Assembly (NCBI GenBank): GCA_937989665.1
Contig: CALKRN010000012.1
Coordinates: forward strand, 1 to 44,609
DNA: 44,609 nt
Origin: an uncultured Desulfomicrobiaceae bacterium
Lineage (GTDB): Bacteria > Desulfobacterota > Desulfovibrionia > Desulfovibrionales > Desulfomicrobiaceae
Direction: 5' to 3'
Positions 1 through 7,626 of the stretch are shown here, in pieces. Position 1 is the stretch's first letter. Each line of letters begins with the position of its first letter. Under the pieces are notes generated by a model, which had not been told where the DNA came from, did not search any database, and saw only the letters and a list, made by a program, of their open reading frames with translations. A program made the position numbers and the translations under genes.

Positions 1-1956
1 TGCCCGAAAGAGGGGCACGGCATTCCAGATGGACTCGGCAGCGCCCACCAAATGCACGACATCTCCTGCGGCCAGCCGCCAGTCCGCCCCTGGAGAGAGG
101 ATATCGGCCCCCTCCCGGTGCACGGCAGCTACCGTCACCCCATAGCGCTGGCGCAGATCGCTTTGCGCCAAGGTTTGCCCATCGAGTGGTGCGCCTGCCT
201 CCACCCGTAAGACCGTGGTCTCCAAGGAGGAACACAGGCCTCCCACAGGACAGGACGCAATGCGTCGAGGACTGCGGAGCGTGGCATAGCCAGCGGCGCG
301 AAATTGATGCTCTAACCGGAGGATGTCGTCCACCGGCATCCCATAGGCCACCAAGACCCGCACCAGGACCTCGATGGCCGTCTCGTACTCCTCCACGACA
401 ACGTCGCGAGCGCCGAGGGCAAGAAGCGGTTCCACCTCGGCCACATAGCGGGTGCGCACGATAATGGAGAGGCCGGGATAGAGTTCATGGGCCACGGTCA
501 CTGCCCGCTGGACCGCCGCAGGGTCGGAAATCAGCAAAACGAGCGCCCGGGCATGTTCTCCATTCCAATGGGAGAGGACCGCCGGCTGGGTGACATCGCC
601 GTAGGCAATAGGCACTCCCCGCGACCGTTCCCGACGCACGGTCTCTGGATTCATTTCCAAAACAACAAATGGGATGCCCGATTCTTTGGCCACTTGAGCC
701 ACGGTCCGTCCACCCACCCCAAAGCCCGCGATGATGAGATGATCGCGCAGCCCAGCCTGGACCTCGCTGCCCCGCTGGGGGGCTTTCCCCCGCAGGCTAG
801 CAAGACGCACTCCCACACGGGGAAGGAGTTGGATCAGCGAGGGCGTAACGGCCATGGAAGCAATGGCCACAGAAAGAAAGATTTGGAACTCATGGGTTTG
901 AAGCAACCCATGCTTGAGGCCTATCCCGGCAAGGACAAAAGAAAACTCACCAATTTGGAAGAGGGCCAAACCTGCCAAAATGGAGGTATGCAAAGGATAG
1001 CGTAAACAGAGGCCCGCAATGCAGCCCACGCTGGTCTTCAAGAACAACAAGGCAAGAAGCAGGCCAGCGATAATGACCCAGGCATCGACAAAAAAGACAG
1101 GGTCAAAGAGCATGCCCACGGACATGAAAAAGACACTGGTGAACACATCCCGAAAGGGGACAATGGCGTCCACCACAGAGTGGCTTACCTCCGAGTCACT
1201 CACCACGAGGCCCGCCAAAAAGGCCCCGAGGGAGAGAGAGAGCCCCAAGTAGCCGGTGGCAAGGGCAACCCCCAAACAGATGGCAAGGGCCGTGAGCAAA
1301 AGGAGCTCCCGGCTCCGAACCGAAGCGACCTTCAAGAGGAGCCAGCGCACGGCATAGCGCCCGCCCAAGAGGATGAGCACCGCCACCGCCACGGTTTTGA
1401 TGCCCACTCCCAAGAGGGCCTGACCAGGGTCCTCGCCCAGGCCAGCGAGCAAAGGCACGGCGAGCATCATGGGGGCAACGGCGATGTCCTGAAAAAGGAG
1501 GGTGCCCACGACGATGCGGCCGTGGGGGGCAGCCATCTGGGCCTCATCAGCCAAGCCTTTGAGGACAATGGCGGTGCTGGAGAGGGCCACAAGGAAGCCC
1601 ACAAACAAGGCCTTGGCCCAGGAGACAGGGATAAACCACAAAAGGGCCTCCACTGCCCCAAGACACAGGCCCACGTAAATCGTCCCACCGACAAAGATGA
1701 GCCGGGCAAAGCGGCGCACCTCCTCCAGCGAAAGCTCGAGGCCGATGACAAAAAGGAGCAAGATGACTCCCAGTTCAGCAACGATCGCCACATCCTGGGC
1801 ATCGGCAATGAGGCCAAACCCATGGGGACCAGCGGCCATCCCCGCAAGGAGCATGGCCACCACCGGTGGCACGCGCAGGCGATGGCCCACAAGGAGAAAG
1901 AGACAGGCCAGGGCAAAGAGCCCTGTGGCGTGGATCAAAAAGCCGAGATGTTCCAC
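1..1956 (-). CDS. KefB/YbaL-type cation:proton antiporter with TrkA-N and TrkA-C domains (3' end cut by window)
   Basis: An open minus-strand frame runs from a GTG at 1956 off the left edge, giving at least 652 residues. The first ~390 residues are strongly hydrophobic and match a Na+/H+ exchanger fold (CPA2 family), with the family-like segment RLRVPPVVAMLLAGMAAGP near the start. From about residue 405 there is a Rossmann NAD-binding TrkA-N domain (DHLIIAGFGVGG), and the last visible ~70 residues look like a TrkA-C ligand-binding domain. KefB/KefC-type proteins exchange K+ or Na+ for H+ across the inner membrane and are gated by the cytoplasmic domains. The start is uncertain: the frame opens just upstream after a TGA, has no ATG before the first helix, and the GTG lacks a clear ribosome binding site. 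The product name is secure at family level; the ion is not known. Confidence 0.9.
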   Translation of the reverse strand, partial: MEHLGFLIHATGLFALACLFLLVGHRLRVPPVVAMLLAGMAAGPHGFGLIADAQDVAIVAELGVILLLFVIGLELSLEEVRRFARLIFVGGTIYVGLCLGAVEALLWFIPVSWAKALFVGFLVALSSTAIVLKGLADEAQMAAPHGRIVVGTLLFQDIAVAPMMLAVPLLAGLGEDPGQALLGVGIKTVAVAVLILLGGRYAVRWLLLKVASVRSRELLLLTALAICLGVALATGYLGLSLSLGAFLAGLVVSDSEVSHSVVDAIVPFRDVFTSVFFMSVGMLFDPVFFVDAWVIIAGLLLALLFLKTSVGCIAGLCLRYPLHTSILAGLALFQIGEFSFVLAGIGLKHGLLQTHEFQIFLSVAIASMAVTPSLIQLLPRVGVRLASLRGKAPQRGSEVQAGLRDHLIIAGFGVGGRTVAQVAKESGIPFVVLEMNPETVRRERSRGVPIAYGDVTQPAVLSHWNGEHARALVLLISDPAAVQRAVTVAHELYPGLSIIVRTRYVAEVEPLLALGARDVVVEEYETAIEVLVRVLVAYGMPVDDILRLEHQFRAAGYATLRSPRRIASCPVGGLCSSLETTVLRVEAGAPLDGQTLAQSDLRQRYGVTVAAVHREGADILSPGADWRLAAGDVVHLVGAAESIWNAVPLFRA

Positions 1957-2044
1957 GCCACAACACTCATGGGCATTTGCCGCCAGTCCAGGGAACGGAA
2001 TGGCTCACCCATTTGAACCACCCCTCCCCTGGGGCGAACCAAGG

Positions 2045-2073
2045 AGATTAGGTGAACCGGGCGGCCCGAACAA
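2045..2073 (-). promoter_or_regulatory. Candidate sigma-70 promoter for the antiporter gene
   Basis: On the minus strand TTGTTC (2073-2068) and TAATCT (2050-2045) are separated by exactly 17 bp, about 90 bp upstream of the antiporter GTG. The -10 matches four of six consensus bases and the -35 also matches four. It lies in the 156-bp gap after the YeeE-like gene, where nothing else was seen. Confidence 0.4.
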
Positions 2074-2112
2074 GGGCCAACACATGGCGATGACCCTCCC
2101 ATTGGCCAGCCC

Positions 2113-2643
2113 TCAAAGACCTTTGGCCTCGAACCAGCGAAAAAGCGCGCCGACGATGGCCCAAAAGAGGACAATAATGAGCCACTGCGAGACCCCCAAG
2201 GCCTCCGGAAGGCCGATCTTCCCAAAATCGGCCCACGAGAGGACCGTAGCCTTGAGCCAGGGATAGGCCTCGGCAAAGAGGGCAGCGCCCGTCAGCATCC
2301 CAGCAATGGCAAACAGGGCGTGCCAGCGGCCTTCGCCCAAGGCCCCCACGGAAGTCCCTGGACAATAGCCCATGATGCCCCAACCTACACCAAACAACCC
2401 GCCGCCCAGGAGCACGGCCCCGAGGTTCATGGGTTTGTGGTTGAGGGCAATGACTCCCGCACTGGAGAGGGCCGCCACCCCCACCATCCCCACGGCAATG
2501 GCCGAAAGCATAAACTTGAGAATGGTCATATCGCGCAGGAGCATGGCCGCCACCTGCTTTTCAAAACGCAGGACTCTTCCTTTTTGGAGCAAAAAGCCAA
2601 AAAGGATGCCCGTCACCAGGCCCAATACATGCTCGATCGTCAT
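2113..2643 (-). CDS. YeeE/YedE-family sulfur transporter half, PmpB-like (DUF395)
   Basis: A 176-residue integral membrane protein with about four to five hydrophobic segments and the family signature GYCPGTSVGALGEGRWHA near its middle. The conserved Cys in GYCPG is the residue type that handles thiosulfate or sulfane sulfur in YeeE-family transporters. The length is half that of full YeeE/YedE, and the gene directly upstream codes for the other half, as in PmpA/PmpB pairs. The ATG at 2643 overlaps the upstream stop in an ATGA (2640-2643), so the two genes are probably translationally coupled. The predicted role is import of a reduced sulfur compound or of sulfur equivalents; the substrate is not shown by the sequence. 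An earlier in-frame start is possible but would lie inside the upstream gene. Confidence 0.88.
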   Translation of the reverse strand: MTIEHVLGLVTGILFGFLLQKGRVLRFEKQVAAMLLRDMTILKFMLSAIAVGMVGVAALSSAGVIALNHKPMNLGAVLLGGGLFGVGWGIMGYCPGTSVGALGEGRWHALFAIAGMLTGAALFAEAYPWLKATVLSWADFGKIGLPEALGVSQWLIIVLFWAIVGALFRWFEAKGL

Positions 2644-3194
2644 GGCTTGTTCCTCCGGTAGATGAAAGCCGCCACTGCAACGCCGGCACCAAAGAACATG
2701 GCCAGGGCCACAAAGGCGCTTACCGACAGCTGCATCATGCCGCTTAAACCATGGCCACTGGGACAACCATCGGCCAGGCGCGCCCCAAACATGGCCACCA
2801 CTCCACCGCCAAAGGCGCCGATGGCTCGTCGTACCACTGAGTCGCCAAAACGATCCCTCCAAATGGGTGGTACGCCCTCAAGCCGAAAGCTCCCATCGAG
2901 GCGAGAAGCAAGGAAGGCCCCTATCAAAATGCCCACAACAAACAGAAACTGCCAATCAACCCGAACCTTTTCTTTGGTGAAGTACACATTTTCTGCCACA
3001 TGCTCGGCAGCAACCTGCTGCTCGATGAGGCCTGCGGCCCGCACAAACGTCGTGGAGGCCCCGAGATAATTCGTTTTTCCCATCCACACCGTCGTAGCAT
3101 ACGCCGAGAGGATGGCCAAAACCCCCACCAAGGCCCCGGCAAGGTAGGGGCTCCAGGGCCGCCCATCCTGATCCTGAGACTGGTATTTCATCAT
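2640..3194 (-). CDS. YeeE/YedE-family sulfur transporter half, PmpA-like
   Basis: This protein of about 184 residues has a hydrophobic first helix, a periplasmic-looking stretch around residues 45-75, further membrane segments and the motif LADGCPSGHGLSGMMQLS, the counterpart of the GYCPG motif in the downstream partner. Each half therefore carries one conserved Cys in a C-P-S/G setting. Two adjacent ATG codons (3194 and 3191) follow a GGAGGGAG sequence; the second has the better spacing. It is the first gene of a two-gene operon with the downstream YeeE-like gene (4-bp overlap). A two-copy direct repeat lies 50-140 bp upstream. In sulfate reducers such pairs are often near sulfur metabolism genes, but nothing of that kind is visible here. 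Confidence 0.88.
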   Translation of the reverse strand: MMKYQSQDQDGRPWSPYLAGALVGVLAILSAYATTVWMGKTNYLGASTTFVRAAGLIEQQVAAEHVAENVYFTKEKVRVDWQFLFVVGILIGAFLASRLDGSFRLEGVPPIWRDRFGDSVVRRAIGAFGGGVVAMFGARLADGCPSGHGLSGMMQLSVSAFVALAMFFGAGVAVAAFIYRRNKP

Positions 3195-3244
3195 CTTCTC
3201 CCTCCGTTTCTGCATGATGCCACTGGGCTCTGTGTACCTCCAAA

Positions 3245-3335
3245 CCCCAAACGCTCTTCTGCTGCCAAGCCGTCGGCAAGTCAGCAGGCATCAAACCGCG
3301 CGACACGTTGCCCCAAACGCTCTTCCGCTGCCAAG
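3245..3335. repeat. Two-copy 25-bp direct repeat, period 66 bp
   Basis: The unit CCCCAAACGCTCTTCYGCTG followed by CCAAG occurs at 3245-3269 and 3311-3335 with one mismatch. Weaker similarity continues for about 25 bp after each copy. It sits in the 438-bp gap 3195-3632 between the PmpA-like gene and the diguanylate cyclase. Apart from this and a possible terminator I see no gene in the gap; the open frames there have no family resemblance. Confidence 0.75.
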
Positions 3336-3563
3336 TCCTCAGCGTGCAGCATCGGCATCCGAGCACGCCCCAAGGGCATTTCCTCCCTTCTGCCGCAAGC
3401 TCCTTGGTAAGCAGCACCAAGGCGGATGGCGGCGTCGGTGCAGAACAATCTCCTCCGCCCTCCTTGCCGATGGCGTACTCCCTTGGCACTTTCCGCACTA
3501 CCGCGGCAAGGGCCGAAGCGATGACAGTCCTCGTAACCTGGAGCGTGACCTCAGGGTGTTGAC

Positions 3564-3612
3564 AAAAATCGCCGCAGCAGGGTCGAGCCATGACGCTTTT
3601 GGACACGGCGAT
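3564..3612 (-). terminator. Possible terminator of the diguanylate cyclase gene
   Basis: On the minus strand ATCGCCG (3612-3606) and CGGCGAT (3574-3568) form a perfect 7-bp inverted repeat followed by a run of five T. The loop of 31 bases is long for an intrinsic terminator, so the call is tentative. It begins 20 bp after the stop codon at 3633. Confidence 0.35.
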
Positions 3613-3632
3613 CTTCCACCCCAACACTGCGC

Positions 3633-4679
3633 TCACGGCGTTGCCGCGGCACTCCCTGAGGCCCCCTCTACGCGGGGGTTCTGTCCATCGACGACGACGC
3701 AATTGCGCCCCGCGGCCTTGGCGGCATACATGGCGCGGTCTGCCCGACGCACGGCAGCCCAAAAATCCTCCTCTGCCCCCAAGACCGCAGCGCCAATGCT
3801 CACCGTACAGCGCACCCCAGCCAATGGGGCTCTCGCCACCTCGTGGCGCAACTTCTCCCCCACTTCACGGGCTTCGGCCTCTCCAACGCCAGCAACTACC
3901 ACCAAGTATTCTTCGCCACCATAACGGAAGACCATATCCGTGCTTCGCAGACTTTGACGAAGCCGATGGGCCAGAGCGCGGAGCACGGCATCGCCCACAT
4001 CATGGCCATAGGTATCGTTAACCGTTTTGAAGTGGTCAATATCCACAAAGAGCACAGCTCCTGGTCCCATCTCGCCTTGCATCAAGGCCCGATCGAGAGA
4101 GCGCCGATTCCGCAAACCGGTTAATCCATCCGTCAGGGCAAGGTGTTCCAGCTCTTGAAGTTGGACATATTTAGCATAGTGATAGGCCTCAAGGCCCAAG
4201 GTCATATCGAGGAGTACAACTTTAGAGAGGGCATCATGTGCGGTGTCGACACAAATTGCTTCACTACAGAGTGGAGTCACGATCTCTTGAATCGTGAGGA
4301 GATAATGGCAAAATGCGCCTACATACCATTGCGGTTCCAATCCAACAAGATAGTGGATATATCCAACTTCTAGACGACGCATGGCATAGTCCATATCCCA
4401 TGGTCCAAGAAGCATAGAAGTAAAATGCTCTGCTTGTTTTTGTTTCAAGCGTTCCAACGTTCCGGGTCGATCCAAGATGCGACGGGTTTTCTCAAAGGCA
4501 AGGAGATGGGCATAAAAGGCATCGGCGAGGGCTGGCGGTACGGCCCCCATCTGTTTGTGGATCATCCCCAATACCCGCGCGTCGTCCTCCCCAAAGCGCA
4601 AAAACCGCAGCCGTTCCTCCAGATGGGGAGGGTCTAAGCGCAAGTGGAGCGCAATTTGGCGCGCGATATCGGCATGCAT
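3633..4679 (-). CDS. Globin-coupled sensor diguanylate cyclase
   Basis: A 348-residue soluble protein. Residues ~25-175 fit a protoglobin/globin-coupled sensor domain: RRLEVGYIHYLVGL followed by EPQWYVGAF gives the family pattern with His109 as the proximal haem ligand. Residues ~180-335 are a GGDEF domain starting at LTDGLTGLRNRR, with the active site GGEEY (254-258) and an allosteric I-site RSTD (245-248) at the usual five-residue distance. It should make cyclic di-GMP from two GTP in response to O2 or another haem gas ligand, as in DosC-type proteins. The ATG at 4679 has AGGGGAG seven bases upstream, but that site is inside a perfect hairpin (see separate entry). There is no partner gene. 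The coding region around 4140-4420 is more AT-rich than its neighbours. Confidence 0.92.
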   Translation of the reverse strand: MHADIARQIALHLRLDPPHLEERLRFLRFGEDDARVLGMIHKQMGAVPPALADAFYAHLLAFEKTRRILDRPGTLERLKQKQAEHFTSMLLGPWDMDYAMRRLEVGYIHYLVGLEPQWYVGAFCHYLLTIQEIVTPLCSEAICVDTAHDALSKVVLLDMTLGLEAYHYAKYVQLQELEHLALTDGLTGLRNRRSLDRALMQGEMGPGAVLFVDIDHFKTVNDTYGHDVGDAVLRALAHRLRQSLRSTDMVFRYGGEEYLVVVAGVGEAEAREVGEKLRHEVARAPLAGVRCTVSIGAAVLGAEEDFWAAVRRADRAMYAAKAAGRNCVVVDGQNPRVEGASGSAAATP

Positions 4680-4686
4680 AGGGACG

Positions 4687-4707
4687 CTCCCCTATCAAAG
4701 ATAGGGG
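4687..4707 (-). promoter_or_regulatory. Hairpin covering the Shine-Dalgarno site of the diguanylate cyclase gene
   Basis: On the minus strand CCCCTATC (4707-4700), a TTT loop and GATAGGGG (4696-4689) form a perfect 8-bp stem. The 3' arm holds most of the ribosome binding site AGGGGAG (4693-4687), which lies seven bases before the ATG at 4679. In RNA the stem would hide the site; as DNA it could equally be a dimeric repressor operator. Which of the two applies cannot be told from sequence. Confidence 0.6.
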
Positions 4708-4783
4708 CTTGCTGCAATAACCTCCCCGCTCATAAAAAAGCTGGCCTCTTGACTCCTGCCCCTCCCCTGCGCAGGAAGGGGCC

Positions 4784-5248
4784 ATGCACCTTGGCGACTA
4801 CCTACGGGCCGCCCCCCTGCCCCATCTCACGACGCTCAAAGCCCTTGGCGTTGGCCTTGGACTCGAGGCCTGGTGTGCCGAAGTCCTGGGCACGAGTTGG
4901 CGCCTCCTGTTCTCAGGCCTCATGGGCTGGGTGGTGCTCCTCTGCCAGGCCGATGCCCTGTGCCGCTACCAAGAATACCGCCGACTCCGGGCGCTCCTTG
5001 TCCGCTATGGATTCCGCCCCCGCCTCATCACCCCCATGTTGGGGTCCCGTTGCCAACGCGATGCCGCCCTGCTGGCGGCCCGCAAGACAGGCCACCTCGA
5101 GGCGGTACGGTCCTTTGTCCAGGCCCACGGCTACCGGGCCTACCACCTCATTCCAGAGAGCATCCGCCGCAACCCCCGCACCTTGCTGTCCCCTGCCTTT
5201 TGGCGAGCCACCTTGCTCCCGCGTTGGCCCAAGGCGAGGCATCGGTAA
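4784..5248 (+). CDS. Small conserved-looking protein of unknown function
   Basis: A 154-residue protein with one or two hydrophobic stretches (about residues 18-28 and 40-58) followed by a basic, Arg-rich C-terminal part (ADALCRYQEYRRLRALL, then CQRDAALLAARKTGHLEAV). The composition is protein-like and I recall similar short proteins in Desulfovibrio genomes, but no named family. ATG 4784 follows AGGAAGGGG. A 10-bp palindrome CCTGCGCAGG lies just upstream (4766-4775). It is transcribed divergently from the diguanylate cyclase, with 104 bp between the starts. No function is proposed. Confidence 0.65.
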   Translation: MHLGDYLRAAPLPHLTTLKALGVGLGLEAWCAEVLGTSWRLLFSGLMGWVVLLCQADALCRYQEYRRLRALLVRYGFRPRLITPMLGSRCQRDAALLAARKTGHLEAVRSFVQAHGYRAYHLIPESIRRNPRTLLSPAFWRATLLPRWPKARHR

Positions 5249-5550
5249 CAAACCACCCTTCACCTTGGGCTCTTCCTCCCATGGGGGAGGCGTATGGATG
5301 GGGTGCACAATTGCCGAGAGCAGCGCGTAGATCGGTGGTCAGGGAAAGAGGTTGATGGTGAGGTCGACCTTGAAGCAAGCAGAAGGGCAAACCATGACCC
5401 CACCATGCCCCTAAGTGGGCATAAGACGACGGTGTCGGTATTGGCAGCAGGTGCGAGTGACTGCCGCCAGAGGAAGGCGCTGGTGCAAGAAGCGCTGCAA
5501 GAAGCAGTGGCAGCTCCGATGACGAGATTTCTTGGGGCGGCCGGGGCAAG
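5249..5550. other. Intergenic stretch without a recognised gene
   Basis: This gap lies between the small plus-strand gene and the repeats downstream of hisA. Several open frames cross it on both strands, but none has a good ribosome binding site or a recognisable product, and frames of similar length overlap on both strands. No RNA gene was recognised. Confidence 0.5.
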
Positions 5551-5660
5551 CGCCCTAAGGAGCTCTGGTTTCAGAGCGTTTGCCGAGCTGGGTGGAAACG
5601 ACACAAATCAGGCCGAGTGACCCCGCCCTAAGGAGCTCTGGTTTCAGAGCGTTTGCCGAG
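5551..5660. repeat. Two identical 37-bp direct repeats with internal hairpin, separated by 36 bp
   Basis: Copies at 5551-5587 and 5624-5660 are identical over 37 bp and diverge at once on both sides. Each contains GCTCTGGTTTCAGAGC, a perfect 6-bp stem with a 4-base loop. The spacer 5588-5623 is unique. The array begins seven bases after the hisA stop (hisA is on the minus strand), so it would be transcribed in the hisA 3' end. No T-run follows the stems, so they are not standard terminators. Size and spacing imitate a one-spacer CRISPR, but no cas gene or leader is present. Confidence 0.8.
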
Positions 5661-5666
5661 GCCGCC

Positions 5667-6398
5667 TTAGCGCTGGGCACTCACCCAGGCGAGGGCTGCA
5701 GCGAGATCCAAGGTACCGGTGTAGATGGCTTTCCCGGTTACCGCGCCGACAAGACCGTGAGCGCACAGGGGGTAAAGGCGCTGGATATCTGTCAAGTCCG
5801 TCACCCCACCGGCGGCAATGACCGGCAGACGGGTACGAGCGAGCAGTCGCTCATAAGGGGCAGGATCAATGCCTGTCCCGGTGCCGTCACGGGCGATATC
5901 CGTATACACGAGAAACGCCGCCCCTGCGGCTTCTAGCCCGGGGAGGACCTCTTCCACGGTACGCCCACTATCCGCCACCCAGCCTTTGGTCTTCAAGCGG
6001 CCATCGCGGGCATCAAGAGAGACTCCCACCCGCCCCGGAAAAGCGGCGCAGAGTTCGGCAAATCGTTCTGGTTCCTCCAGGGCCATTGTACCGACAATGA
6101 GCCGGGCCACCCCGGCATCAAGATAGGCCTGGGCAATGGAGCGGCTGCGGATTCCACCTCCAAGTTGGACCGGGATGGAAACCGCAGCACACAGCTGGGC
6201 AATGCGTGCCTGGTTGCGCGGCTGGCCACTGAAGGCGCCGTCGAGATCCACGACGTGCAGCCAGCGCGCCCCTTGGGCCTCCCAGTGTTTGGCCATGGCC
6301 ACGGGGTCCTCGCCAAACACCGTAACTGCCTGGGCATCGCCTTGGCGTAGCCGCACACAGCGGCCATCTTTGATGTCAATTGCAGGAAAAAGGATCAT
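5667..6398 (-). CDS. hisA: HisA, phosphoribosylformimino-AICAR-phosphate isomerase
   Basis: A 243-residue (beta/alpha)8 barrel enzyme of histidine synthesis that carries out an Amadori rearrangement of ProFAR to PRFAR in the cytoplasm. The start [16 protein letters not shown] and the segment [12 protein letters not shown] are diagnostic, and Asp8 and Asp129 (in VSLDARDG) are in place as the general acid/base pair. The two phosphate-binding stretches (LGGGIRS, AAGGVTD) are present, and the length is normal. It is the last gene of the guaB-guaA-tatB-tatC-hisB-lipoprotein-hisA run, 11 bp after the lipoprotein stop. The repeat pair begins directly after its stop codon. HisF, its usual confusable relative, is excluded by the N-terminus and by the KTKGW segment. 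Confidence 0.97.
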   Translation of the reverse strand: MILFPAIDIKDGRCVRLRQGDAQAVTVFGEDPVAMAKHWEAQGARWLHVVDLDGAFSGQPRNQARIAQLCAAVSIPVQLGGGIRSRSIAQAYLDAGVARLIVGTMALEEPERFAELCAAFPGRVGVSLDARDGRLKTKGWVADSGRTVEEVLPGLEAAGAAFLVYTDIARDGTGTGIDPAPYERLLARTRLPVIAAGGVTDLTDIQRLYPLCAHGLVGAVTGKAIYTGTLDLAAALAWVSAQR

Positions 6399-6409
6399 CG
6401 CACATCCAC

Positions 6410-7039
6410 CTATGACCGAAGGCCCAACGAGCGCAGCCCCTGGGCAATGGCCTCCTGGGCGAGCTCATGCGCCGTGAGCCAACGCCCCCGCCGTTGGGCA
6501 AACTTGCCGACCCAAAAGAGATTCTCCACCAAACCACGCTGCTCTTCCTCGTAGTGGAAGCGCTGCACACCGCCTGAGGCAATGTCCACCAGATAGAGGT
6601 CAAGGATGATATGCGCTGGCCGCTCCACCCCCCACGAACCGCCAATGCGATCCTCCCAGAAGAGGACAAAAGGCACGAGGATGAAATCCGCCCCAGCGCA
6701 GCGGCCGACTTCCTGCCAGTACGCCACGGCACTCATGCGGCGACGATCCACGCGCGCCACGGTGCGCTCCGCACACCCGGCCACCACATCCATGCCCAGC
6801 ACCGGACGGGTCAGTCGGGCCGTCTCTTGCGCCAGGATCTGGCGAAGGCCTGCACTCTCCTCCTCGCTCAACGAGGGCGGCTGCTGGGGTAAGGCCCCTG
6901 CCAAGAGTTCCCAATCGGCGCTCGGCAGCACAGGAGGCGCCACCGCCACCTGAGCGGTTTCCGGCACGGGCGCGACGGGCACCTTGGGGGCACACGCCGC
7001 CACCAGGACAAGGAGAAAGACCAACAGGAGTCGCTTCAT
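6410..7039 (-). CDS. Conserved lipoprotein of unknown function between hisB and hisA
   Basis: A 209-residue protein with a lipoprotein signal: KR, a hydrophobic run [10 protein letters not shown], then the lipobox AAC with Cys16 as the lipidated residue. A Pro/Ala-rich linker (residues 18-50) leads to a folded domain containing an [21 protein letters not shown] segment and a repeated-looking lipoprotein core, ending LRSLGLRS. I do not recognise a named domain; the fold could relate to periplasmic lipoproteins that bind in the outer membrane. A gene of this kind lies between hisA and hisB in Desulfovibrio as I remember it, which suggests conservation of position and not a role in histidine synthesis. 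Its ATG overlaps the hisB stop (7036-7039). Confidence 0.85.
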   Translation of the reverse strand: MKRLLLVFLLVLVAACAPKVPVAPVPETAQVAVAPPVLPSADWELLAGALPQQPPSLSEEESAGLRQILAQETARLTRPVLGMDVVAGCAERTVARVDRRRMSAVAYWQEVGRCAGADFILVPFVLFWEDRIGGSWGVERPAHIILDLYLVDIASGGVQRFHYEEEQRGLVENLFWVGKFAQRRGRWLTAHELAQEAIAQGLRSLGLRS

Positions 7040-7626
7040 ACGTCCAAACCCCCTTTAGTGCTCAGCACCCCCTCCCGCTCCAGTCGCACCGCCTGGCGCA
7101 TGGCCAAACCCATGGCCTTGAAAGCAGCCTCCAGCACATGGTGGGCATTGGTCCCGTAGCACAAGGCCACGTGGAGGTTGCACCCCGCCCGCGTGCTCAG
7201 GGACTTCCACAATTCTCGCCACAAGTCCGCCTCCTGGCCAGCCACCAGCGGCGGGAGGATCTCCATCCCACGCACGACGAGATGCGGTCGGCCCGAAAAA
7301 TCCACCACCACCTGCGCCAGGGCCTCATCCATGGGCACGGTGGCCCAACCCACGCGAGCGATTCCCACGCGATCTCCCAGGGCCTGCCGCAGGGCATCAC
7401 CCAGGGTCAGCCCAACGTCCTCCAGGGTGTGGTGGGCATCGATCTCCAGGTCTCCCTGCGCCGTGAGGGCCAAGTCAAAGCCCGCCCAATGGGCCCAGAG
7501 GGTGAGCATATGGTCCGCAAAGGGATACCCCGTGGTGACATGGACCTTCCCTGTCCCATCTACCTCCAATTGGACCTCGATGTGCGTCTCGCCGGTCTGG
7601 CGAGCAACACTGGCCTGCCGGCTCAT
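7036..7626 (-). CDS. hisB: HisB, imidazoleglycerol-phosphate dehydratase
   Basis: A 196-residue single-domain dehydratase that converts IGP to imidazole acetol-phosphate. Both metal-binding His motifs are present: [20 protein letters not shown] near residue 67 and [16 protein letters not shown] near 165. The length matches the monofunctional enzyme, with no phosphatase domain fused. The ATG at 7626 overlaps the tatC stop (ATGA at 7623-7626), and the stop overlaps the next ATG, so tatC, hisB and the lipoprotein gene are probably coupled. The other his genes are not in the window, so the pathway is scattered in this genome. Confidence 0.97.
   Translation of the reverse strand: MSRQASVARQTGETHIEVQLEVDGTGKVHVTTGYPFADHMLTLWAHWAGFDLALTAQGDLEIDAHHTLEDVGLTLGDALRQALGDRVGIARVGWATVPMDEALAQVVVDFSGRPHLVVRGMEILPPLVAGQEADLWRELWKSLSTRAGCNLHVALCYGTNAHHVLEAAFKAMGLAMRQAVRLEREGVLSTKGGLDV

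Noticed and set aside
3484..3500. A TTGGCAC...GC sigma-54-like site
   Set aside because: The GG to GC distance is eight bases, not the required ten.
2956..3762. A 268-codon minus-strand frame across the repeat and the cyclase end
   Set aside because: It overlaps both flanking genes in the wrong frame; the repeated peptide it shows arises only because the DNA period of 66 bp is a multiple of three.
5551..5660. Calling the 37-bp repeats a CRISPR array
   Set aside because: Only two units, no cas genes or leader in the window and a central, not flanking, palindrome. Kept as a repeat with the CRISPR idea as a testable alternative.
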